The notes beneath the pieces are model-generated. The model was not told where the DNA came from. It was given only the letters and a program-made list of their open reading frames with translations, and did no database searches. Of a DNA stretch of 6,177 nucleotides, positions 1-5,248 are shown one piece after another. This stretch comes from Chloroflexota bacterium (GTDB taxonomy: Bacteria; Chloroflexota; Dehalococcoidia; UBA2979). Every line of letters begins with the position of its first letter. Positions within the stretch are counted from its first letter, which is position 1. The translations under genes were made by a program, and so were the position numbers. The DNA lies in the NCBI GenBank assembly GCA_009843585.1, contig VYDC01000099.1:1-6177 (forward strand), written 5' to 3'.

Positions 1-2
1 GC

Positions 3-10
3 GGAAGGGA
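3..10 (+). promoter_or_regulatory. Ribosome binding site of the first ORF
   Basis: A purine-rich GGAAGGGA lies five bases before the ATG at 16. It supports a real start there, although the frame is also open leftward to the window edge. Confidence 0.45.
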
Positions 11-15
11 CCCCG

Positions 16-228
16 ATGAGCACGACTCCGGGCGGGCGGGCAGATGGGCGCGAGCGCCCGGCGGCCGGGGCCTCCGATGCCTCCACCGGCGCGAGGCCGG
101 ACGCCCCCTCGGCGGGGCGCCCGCACGACTCGGCGAGCGTCGACGACTACGACCTCGGCGAGGTCGAGCCCGCGGCCGCGCTCCGGCGCGACCTCCTCCT
201 CGCAGACGGGGCGCCCGGCGCCCGGTGA
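16..228 (+). CDS. Small hypothetical protein coupled to the amidase
   Basis: This encodes 70 residues and I recognise no family. The first two thirds are low complexity (Ala, Pro, Gly, Arg, Asp) and look disordered. The last third (DYDLGEVEPAAALRRDLLLA) is more ordered, with an acidic patch then a possible short helix. The ATG at 16 has a good SD, but the five codons before it are also open to the window edge, so this could be the tail of a longer protein that starts outside. Its TGA overlaps the amidase GTG in a GTGA junction (225-228), the classic arrangement for translational coupling. That overlap is the best evidence that it is translated. A regulatory or partner role for the amidase is only inference, and it does not resemble the small AtzG-type amidase partners I know. 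Confidence 0.5.
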   Translation: MSTTPGGRADGRERPAAGASDASTGARPDAPSAGRPHDSASVDDYDLGEVEPAAALRRDLLLADGAPGAR

Positions 229-1625
229 GCACAGGCGCCCCTCCCACGCTGCTCTCGATCCGTGAGATCGGCGCCGACCTGCGGGCCGGCCGCCTCTCGG
301 CGAGCGAGCTCGTGGAGGCGACGCTGGCGCGCATCGACGAGACCGAGCCCCGCCTCAACGCCTACATCACGGTCACCGCCGACCACGCGCGGCGCCAGGC
401 CCAGGCGGCGGACGATGAGCTCGCGGCGGGGCGCGACCGCGGGCCGCTGCACGGCATCCCGGTCGCGCTCAAGGACCTCGTCGACACGGCCGGCATCCCG
501 ACCACCGGCGGCTCCGGCTTCCTCCGCGGGCGCATCCCGACGTCGGACGCGGCGATCGTCGAGCGGCTCGCCGAGGCGGGCGCGGTGATGCCGGGGAAGC
601 TGAACCTCCACGAGTTCGCGTTCGGCACCACCAGCGCCAACCCGCACTTCGGAGCCGTGCGCAACCCGTGGAACCAGGAGCGAAGCCCCGGCGGCTCCTC
701 CGGCGGGAGCGCCGCCGCCGTCGCCGTCGGATCGGCGTCGGCGTCCATAGGCTCCGACACCGGGGGATCGATCCGCATCCCGGCCGCGCTCTGCGGCGTC
801 GTCGGCCTCATGCCCACCTACGGGCGCGTCAGCCGCCGCGGCGTCCTCCCGCTCTCCTGGTCGCTCGATCACGTGGGCCCGCTGGCGCGGAGCGTCGAGG
901 ATGCGGCGCTCGTGCTCAACGCCATCGCCGGACACGACCCGCGCGATCCCGGATCCGCGGCGCGCCCGGCCCCCGACGCCGCGGCCGAGCTCGGGCGCGG
1001 CCTGGAGGGGCTCGTCGTCGGGCTGCCGCGGGATCCGCTCTGGATGGAGGTGGAGGAGCCGGTGCGCGCGGCCTGCGAGGAGGCGGTGGAGGCGCTGCGC
1101 GCGCTCGGCGCTGCGGTGCGGGAGGTCGAGCTCCCCCTGCTCGCAGAGATGCGGCGCATGGAGCGCGGGCGCTTCCACCGCGCGCTGCTCGCCGAGGCGG
1201 GCGCCTACCACGCGCGCCGGCTGCGCCTTAACCCCGAGGGCTACGGCGACGACGTGCGCCTCTCGCTGGAGAGCGTCAGCCGCGTCCCGGCCACGACCTA
1301 CATCAACGCGCAGAGGATGCAGCGGCTGCTGGTACAGGAGACCCGGAGCGTGCTCTCCTCGGTCGACGTGCTGGTCTCCCCGACGACGGAGTGCACGGCC
1401 CCCACCATCGCCGAGGGCGACCTCCGGGCGCGCCTGGCGCGCCTCACCGCGCCGTACGACGTGACAGGCATCCCCGCCATCAGCGTGCCGTGCGGCGTCG
1501 ACCCCCTCGGCCTCCCCATCGGCCTGATGATCGGCGCGCGCCACTTCGACGAGGTCACGCTCTGCCGCGTCGCGCACGCCTACGAGCAGGCGACGCCCTG
1601 GCACCGCCGCCGGCCGGAGCTCTAG
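225..1625 (+). CDS. Amidase signature family hydrolase (GatA-like, stand-alone)
   Basis: This is a 466-residue cytosolic amidase-signature enzyme, a family that hydrolyses amide bonds with a Ser-cisSer-Lys triad. All three residues are visible: Lys83 in GIPVALKDLVDTAG, Ser158 in the GGSSGGS loop (156-162), and nucleophile Ser182 in GSDTGGSIRIPA. The spacings of 75 and 24 match those of GatA. The stretch CGVVGLMPTYGRVSRRG (190-206) is also typical. The start is a GTG inside the preceding stop codon. No strong SD precedes it, so translation probably depends on coupling to the upstream ORF. It resembles GatA, but no gatB or gatC is in view, so a stand-alone amidase of unknown substrate is more likely than a tRNA amidotransferase subunit. 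The length is normal and there is no frame disruption. Family assignment is secure; substrate is unknown. Confidence 0.95.
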   Translation: MSTGAPPTLLSIREIGADLRAGRLSASELVEATLARIDETEPRLNAYITVTADHARRQAQAADDELAAGRDRGPLHGIPVALKDLVDTAGIPTTGGSGFLRGRIPTSDAAIVERLAEAGAVMPGKLNLHEFAFGTTSANPHFGAVRNPWNQERSPGGSSGGSAAAVAVGSASASIGSDTGGSIRIPAALCGVVGLMPTYGRVSRRGVLPLSWSLDHVGPLARSVEDAALVLNAIAGHDPRDPGSAARPAPDAAAELGRGLEGLVVGLPRDPLWMEVEEPVRAACEEAVEALRALGAAVREVELPLLAEMRRMERGRFHRALLAEAGAYHARRLRLNPEGYGDDVRLSLESVSRVPATTYINAQRMQRLLVQETRSVLSSVDVLVSPTTECTAPTIAEGDLRARLARLTAPYDVTGIPAISVPCGVDPLGLPIGLMIGARHFDEVTLCRVAHAYEQATPWHRRRPEL

Positions 1626-1647
1626 CCCCCGCTGCGGGCGGCCGCGC

Positions 1648-1653
1648 TACGAT
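1648..1653 (+). promoter_or_regulatory. Possible -10 element upstream of the alpha/beta hydrolase
   Basis: The hexamer TACGAT fits the TAnnnT pattern of a housekeeping -10 box and sits in the 77-base gap after the amidase stop. I see no convincing -35 at the right distance. If used, it would start an mRNA for the hydrolase and the genes behind it. This is a weak call from one short motif. Confidence 0.25.
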
Positions 1654-1689
1654 GGCCCCGGAGCCGACCGCACGCGCCCGCGCCCGGGG

Positions 1690-1694
1690 AGGGA
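1690..1694 (+). promoter_or_regulatory. Ribosome binding site that sets the hydrolase start
   Basis: AGGGA, within a longer GGGGAGGGA, lies eight bases before the ATG at 1703. It favours that start over the in-frame ATG at 1652, which overlaps the possible -10 box. Confidence 0.6.
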
Positions 1695-1702
1695 CATCGA
1701 CG

Positions 1703-2551
1703 ATGCCGACCGACAGCTACGTCACCATCGACGGAATCCGCACGCGCCTCCGCGAGTCGGGCCCCCCGGGGGCGCGCACGATCGCCTACTTCCACATCTA
1801 CAGCGGCCTCTCGGAGGAGACCGACGAGTTCGCGGAGCTGGTAGCGGATCGCTACCGCTTCGTCGCCGTCGACGCGCGGGGTCACGGCCACACGGAGTGG
1901 GGCCCTCCCGACTCCTACACCCCCGGACGCTACCTCGCCGACGCTCTCGCCGCGCTCGACGCGATCGGCTCGGACCCGGTCGTCGTGATGGGGAGCTCGT
2001 TCGGGGCGGCAACGGCGCTCCGCATAGCCGCCCGCCACTCGGAGCGGGTCTCGGCGCTCATCATGGACGACCAGCCGCCGGAGTTCCCCTCCGCCGAGAG
2101 CAAGGATGCGCTCGAGAAGAGCGCCGCCCGCCAGCGCGCGCTGCGCTTCTCCGACCTCGACGAGGTCGTGGTCTGGGCGCAGAAACTCCGGAGGCGCCAC
2201 TTCAACTGGCAGATCACGGACGAGAAGGCGCGCCTCTGGGCGGAGGCGGCGACGATGCCCGCGGAGGGCCCCACGCTCCGCTTCCGCAACGATCCCGACT
2301 CCATGGCCTGCATGGCGAACTTCTGCGGCCTCCCGGAGTCGGATCTGCGCCCGGACTTCGCCTCGCTCACCGTCCCGGCGCTGATCGCGCGCCGGCTCGG
2401 GGCGGGGGCCTCGCTCGACGGCCCGCTGTGGGAGGAGCTCCGCGCGCTCAACCCCCGGGCGCGCTACGAGTCGTTCGAGGGCGCCGGCCACCCCGTCGTC
2501 TTCACCAAGCCGCGCGAGCTGGCGGAGGTGGTGCGCGACTTCCTCGGCTAG
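1703..2551 (+). CDS. Alpha/beta-fold hydrolase
   Basis: This encodes 282 residues of a single-domain alpha/beta hydrolase, probably a cytosolic esterase, lactonase or related enzyme. The nucleophile elbow is VVVMGSSFGAATA, with Ser99 as the likely nucleophile. The strand-turn FVAVDARGHGHTEWG (53-67) and the C-terminal GAGHPVVF (260-267, His263) are typical. The oxyanion region reads FHIYSG (30-35) instead of the usual HG-x-x-G. The usual acid after the late strand (PALIARRLGAG) is not obvious: Asp239 is a candidate, as are Asp122/Asp123 after the nucleophile domain. The start is set by the SD before 1703; an ATG at 1652 would add 17 residues of low-complexity sequence. It lies 50 bases before the AhpD-like gene. 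A hydrolase next to a CMD-fold protein recalls pcaD/pcaC, but nothing in the sequence proves that pathway. The substrate is unknown. Confidence 0.9.
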   Translation: MPTDSYVTIDGIRTRLRESGPPGARTIAYFHIYSGLSEETDEFAELVADRYRFVAVDARGHGHTEWGPPDSYTPGRYLADALAALDAIGSDPVVVMGSSFGAATALRIAARHSERVSALIMDDQPPEFPSAESKDALEKSAARQRALRFSDLDEVVVWAQKLRRRHFNWQITDEKARLWAEAATMPAEGPTLRFRNDPDSMACMANFCGLPESDLRPDFASLTVPALIARRLGAGASLDGPLWEELRALNPRARYESFEGAGHPVVFTKPRELAEVVRDFLG

Positions 2552-2565
2552 GCAGGCAGAGAGAG

Positions 2566-2583
2566 GCCGGCGTGGAGGCCGGC
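2566..2583 (+). other. GC-rich inverted repeat between hydrolase and selenoprotein genes
   Basis: GCCGGC (2566-2571) and GCCGGC (2578-2583) can pair as a six-base-pair stem with a six-base loop, GTGGAG. The same arms are part of a 9-bp direct repeat, GAGGCCGGC. No T-run follows, so it is not a standard terminator. It could stabilise or attenuate the mRNA just before the next start, or be a by-product of high GC. Confidence 0.35.
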
Positions 2584-2589
2584 TCGAGC

Positions 2590-2596
2590 AGGGAGG
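2590..2596 (+). promoter_or_regulatory. Ribosome binding site of the AhpD-like selenoprotein
   Basis: AGGGAGG lies five bases before the ATG at 2602. It favours this ATG over the in-frame GTG at 2572, which would add ten residues and start inside the hairpin loop. Confidence 0.65.
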
Positions 2597-2601
2597 TCGG
2601 G

Positions 2602-3222
2602 ATGGGAATCGCCTGGGTCCGCACGGTCGAGCCGCAGGAGGCGGAGGGCGAGATCCTGCGCGCCTACCAGCAGATGACCGGCGAGTCGGCGCCCTCGGAG
2701 ATCCGCCGCCGGATCCGCAAGAACTTCGTTGCGATGTCGATCCGGCCGCGCCAGATGGCGGCCCTGTGGGATCTCGCCCACACGGTGAGCTTCCGCAACG
2801 AGGACTCCGGCCTCTCCAAGGCGGAGCACGACATGATCGACACCGTCGTCTCCGCGGCCAACCGCTGCCGCTACTGAGCGGTCGGCCACGCCGAGGGGGC
2901 GCGCGGCGCCGGGGGCGCCGTGGAGCTGACGCAGCAGCTGAAGGCCGACTTCCGGGCGGCGGACCTCCCGCCCAGGATGATGGCGGCCCTGGAGTTCGCC
3001 GACCTGCTCACCCGGCGACCCCACGAGGTGCGCGAGAGCGACGTCGAGACGCTCCGCGAGGCCGGGTGGAGCGACGAGGACATCGTCGACATCGTCCATG
3101 AGACGGCCCTCTTCAACTACATGAACCGGATGTCGCAGGGCCTCGGGGTGGAGATGGAGAGCTTCGCCGCGCGCATCGAGGAGCGCGACCGCCACGTCGT
3201 CGACACCTCGACGTGGGCGTAG
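2602..3222 (+). CDS. AhpD-like/CMD peroxidase-related selenoprotein, read through an in-frame TGA
   Basis: Read through the TGA at 2875-2877, this encodes 206 residues of the peroxidase-related branch of the AhpD/carboxymuconolactone decarboxylase fold, whose members use a CxxC pair and a His in thiol redox or peroxide chemistry. The opening MGIAWVRTVEPQEAEGEI, then LSKAEHDMIDTVVSAANRC (71-89), then the second half (ALEFADLLTRRPHEV, LREAGWSDEDIVDIVHETA, FNYMNRMSQGLGVE) follow the family order without a gap. The active site reads Cys89-Arg-Tyr-TGA92-Ala-Val-Gly-His96. Relatives have the second Cys at the TGA position, so selenocysteine (CxxU) is the best reading. The usual Glu twelve residues before the first Cys is Asp77. 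Conventional calling would split it into 2602-2877 (91 aa) and 2920-3222 (100 aa, weak GTG start). Each half lacks part of the fold. AhpD-like and CMD-domain selenoproteins are known from bacterial surveys. The alternative is a Cys-to-stop mutation or base error. The SelA/B/C/D machinery is not in this window. Confidence 0.83.
2875..2877 (+). other. Probable selenocysteine codon (UGA) at residue 92
   Basis: This in-frame TGA occupies the second-cysteine position of the AhpD-type CxxCxxxH motif. It is the only stop between 2602 and the TAG at 3220-3222. Both flanks are conserved family sequence in the same frame, with no need for a frameshift. A single change from TGC or TGT could also create it. 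Confidence 0.8.
2885..2922 (+). promoter_or_regulatory. Candidate bacterial SECIS hairpin(s)
   Basis: Bacterial SECIS elements lie just after the UGA, inside the coding sequence, and present a G-containing apical loop to SelB. Two mutually exclusive folds fit here. Fold A pairs CGCC (2889-2892) with GGCG (2898-2901), with loop GAGGG (2893-2897) starting 16 bases after the UGA, plus a lower GCC/GGC stem (2885-2887 with 2905-2907). Fold B pairs 2902-2910 with 2914-2922 (nine pairs, one of them G-U), with loop GGG (2911-2913) starting 34 bases after the UGA. Fold B is more stable; fold A is nearer the E. coli fdhF spacing. In DNA this GC-rich hairpins are common, so this supports but does not prove recoding. 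Confidence 0.45.
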
Positions 3223-3755
3223 CGGATCCGCCGCGCGCGCGGCCGGACCGGGGCCCCCTGCTCCGGGGGGCGGATGCGCGCGCGGTCGCGGCGCTGGACG
3301 GGGTCGTGGGCGTGCACGCGCACCCTGTCCACTGGTGGAACAACGCCTCCTTCGCCCTCCCGTTCCTCGCCGCCGTCGCCTCGCTCGCGGTGGGGCTCCT
3401 CGCCGGGATCGCCGAGGCGACGGGCTTCGGGCTCTTCATGCTCGCGACGACGGCGATCATCGCGCCCGTCGTCGCCTTCACGTGGCGGCGCACGCCGACG
3501 GCCGTCGTGCTCACCGAGGAGATGCTGGTCGCCCTCCACGCCGGCCGGGAGCTGCGGCGCCTGCCCTGGGAGGAGATAGAGTCGGTGCGCGCCGTCGACT
3601 ATGACGACGTGCGCTGGCGCCTCTACCCGCGCGCGGGGGAGCACCTCTCGCTCGAGAGCGGGATCGACCGGCTCCCCGAGCTCATCGACGAGCTCTGCGC
3701 CCGCGCGGGACTCGAGCGGCCGCTCCACGAGCGGGAGCGCCGCCCCACCGCCTAG
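3213..3755 (+). CDS. Small membrane protein with bacterial PH-like domain
   Basis: This encodes 180 residues if started at the GTG at 3213. Two hydrophobic helices are clear, about 45-66 and 70-90, separated by a short turn and followed by WRR, which suggests that the rest faces the cytoplasm. Residues 94-166 (VVLTEEMLVALHAG, then LRRLPWEEIESVRAVDYDD) show the strand pattern and the 'I-P-W-x-x-I-x-S-V' style motif of bacterial PH-like domains in membrane proteins of unknown function. The start overlaps the selenoprotein end by ten bases, suggesting coupling, but there is no clear SD and the first 30 residues are Arg/Pro/Ala-rich. In-frame GTGs at 3306 or 3312, just before the first helix, are plausible alternatives. 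The enzyme partners are unknown, and a structural or signalling membrane role is only inference. Confidence 0.75.
   Translation: MGVADPPRARPDRGPLLRGADARAVAALDGVVGVHAHPVHWWNNASFALPFLAAVASLAVGLLAGIAEATGFGLFMLATTAIIAPVVAFTWRRTPTAVVLTEEMLVALHAGRELRRLPWEEIESVRAVDYDDVRWRLYPRAGEHLSLESGIDRLPELIDELCARAGLERPLHERERRPTA
3253..3271 (+). other. GC-rich hairpin near the start of the PH-like membrane gene
   Basis: GCCCCC (3253-3258) can pair with GGGGGC (3266-3271) across a seven-base loop. No T-run follows. If the membrane gene really starts at 3306, this hairpin lies in its leader; if it starts at 3213, it lies inside the coding sequence. Confidence 0.3.
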
Positions 3756-3764
3756 GACCGACCC

Positions 3765-5246
3765 CTATCCGCCGGAGCGGGCGCGGAGCGCGCGCTCGCG
3801 GCGGCGGTCGACGAAGTGCGGGCTCGCGTTGGTGAAGAGGTCGGCGGCCTCCATCAGCGTCTCGGAGAGCGTCGGGTGCGCGTGGATCGTCCCGCGCAGG
3901 TCCTCGACGCGCGCCCCCATCTCGATGGCGAGCGTCGCCTCGGCGACCAGCTCGCCCGCGTCGGCTCCCACCATGCCGACGCCGAGCACGCGCTGCGAGC
4001 GGGCGTCCACGAGCAGCTTCGTCAGCCCCTCGTTGGCGCGGCCGAGCGTCGTCGCGCGGCCGGAGGCTGCCCACGGGAAGCGGAGCACGTCGACGTCGAT
4101 GCCGCTCTCGCGCGCCTGCGACTCGGTCAGCCCGGTCCAGGCGATCTCGGGGTCGGTGAACACGACGGCGGGGATCGCCGACGGGTCGAAGGCGACCGGA
4201 CGGCCGGCGATCGCCTCGGCGGCGACGCGTCCCTCGTGCGTCGCCTTGTGCGCCAGCATCGGCTCGCCGGCCAGGTCGCCGACCGCGAAGATCGTCGGCT
4301 CCGCGGTGCGGCGCTGCTCGTCCACCTCGACGAAGCCGCCCTCCGTCAGGCGAACGCCGGTGCTCTCCAGCCCGAGCCCCTCCGAGTTCGGGCGCCGGCC
4401 GACGGAGACCAGGGCGCGATCGAAGCGCCGGACCGGGCTCTCGAGGTTCGCCCCGGCGAGCGTCACCTCGATCCCGCCGTCCTGCTCGCGCATCGACTCG
4501 ACCCGCGTCTCGAGCAGGATCTCCTCGAACTCCCCCTCGAGCCTCCGCTGAAGCGGCTCGACCAGATCGCGGTCGGCGCCGGGGAGCAGGCCCCGCGTCA
4601 TCTCGACGACCGTGACGCGCGAGCCGAGCGCCGAGTAGACGCTCCCGAGCTCGAGGCCGATGTAGCCGCCTCCCACGACCAGGAGCGTCGGGGGGACGGC
4701 GGCGATCTCCAGAGCGTCGGTCGAGTCCATCACCAGCGGCGAGCCGGGAAGCAGCGAGGGGATGACGGCCGGCCGCGACCCGGTGGCGAGCACCGCGTAG
4801 TCGAAGTCCAGGGTCTGATCGCCGCCCTCGGAGAGCTCGACGACGGCCATCCGCGGCCCGGCGAGCCGCGCCCGGCCCTGCACGTAGCGGACGCGGCGCT
4901 GCCGCGTCAGGATGCCGAGCCCCCCGGTCATCTTCCCGACGACCGTGCCCTTCCACTCCCGCACGGCGTCGAGATCGATCTCCGGCCGCTCGAAGCGCAG
5001 CCCCCAGTCGGCGGCCGCCTCCGTCTCGCGCAGCAGCCCGGCGACGTGGAGGAGCGCCTTCGACGGGATGCAGCCCCGGTAGAGGCAGACCCCCCCGGGG
5101 TTGGGCTCCGGGTCGACGAGCGTGACGTCCATCCCCAGGTGCGCGGCGTGGAACGCCGCGGGGTATCCCCCCGGCCCCGCGCCGATCACGACGCCACGGG
5201 GCGCCGCGGCGCTCCCGCCGTTCCCGGCGCCGGCGCCCGTGGCCAC
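3765..5246 (-). CDS. lpdA: Dihydrolipoamide dehydrogenase (E3)
   Basis: This 493-residue flavoprotein reoxidises the dihydrolipoyl groups of 2-oxoacid dehydrogenase complexes and passes electrons through FAD to NAD+. In order it shows the FAD-binding GAGPGG (22-27), the redox disulfide in GGVCLYRGCIPSK (Cys54 and Cys59), the NAD-binding VGGGYIGLELGSVYSALG (191-208), the second FAD motif TIFAVGDLAG (318-327), and the C-terminal dimer/active-site HAHPTLSE (455-462, His457 and Glu462). The GTG at 5246 is chosen because GGAGGG precedes it by six bases. It gives a 17-residue Gly/Ala-rich leader before the first beta strand. It starts two bases after the E2 stop, so the two are co-transcribed and probably coupled. 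The CLYRGC variant of the active site is common in pyruvate-dehydrogenase-linked E3 proteins. All catalytic residues are present and length is normal. Confidence 0.96.
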   Translation of the reverse strand: MATGAGAGNGGSAAAPRGVVIGAGPGGYPAAFHAAHLGMDVTLVDPEPNPGGVCLYRGCIPSKALLHVAGLLRETEAAADWGLRFERPEIDLDAVREWKGTVVGKMTGGLGILTRQRRVRYVQGRARLAGPRMAVVELSEGGDQTLDFDYAVLATGSRPAVIPSLLPGSPLVMDSTDALEIAAVPPTLLVVGGGYIGLELGSVYSALGSRVTVVEMTRGLLPGADRDLVEPLQRRLEGEFEEILLETRVESMREQDGGIEVTLAGANLESPVRRFDRALVSVGRRPNSEGLGLESTGVRLTEGGFVEVDEQRRTAEPTIFAVGDLAGEPMLAHKATHEGRVAAEAIAGRPVAFDPSAIPAVVFTDPEIAWTGLTESQARESGIDVDVLRFPWAASGRATTLGRANEGLTKLLVDARSQRVLGVGMVGADAGELVAEATLAIEMGARVEDLRGTIHAHPTLSETLMEAADLFTNASPHFVDRRRERALRARSGG

Positions 5247-5248
5247 CC

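Noticed and set aside
226..228. A second recoded TGA at the end of the first ORF
   Set aside because: Read-through gives only an out-of-frame shadow of the amidase, with no redox motif. The GTGA overlap explains the TGA as an ordinary coupled stop.
147..1604. A 485-residue minus-strand ORF opposite the amidase
   Set aside because: It is Arg/Ala/Gly-rich with no motif, opposite a gene with a complete catalytic triad. In high-GC DNA this is a codon-position shadow.
1626..1702. Rho-independent terminator after the amidase
   Set aside because: The short CCCGC/GCGGG palindrome near 1628-1638 leaves almost no loop and no T-run follows.
2920..3222. A separate 100-residue gene starting at GTG 2920
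   Set aside because: It is in the same frame as the preceding ORF, lacks a convincing SD and starts in the middle of a conserved fold. The sequence between 2878 and 2919 also encodes family-like residues (AVGHAEGAR), so it is the second half of one gene.
2602..3222. PcaC-type 4-carboxymuconolactone decarboxylase paired with a PcaD-type lactonase
   Set aside because: The CMD-fold gene follows the peroxidase-related pattern with a CxxC-type motif, which is a redox site and not a decarboxylase site. The hydrolase has no PcaD-specific feature I can see.
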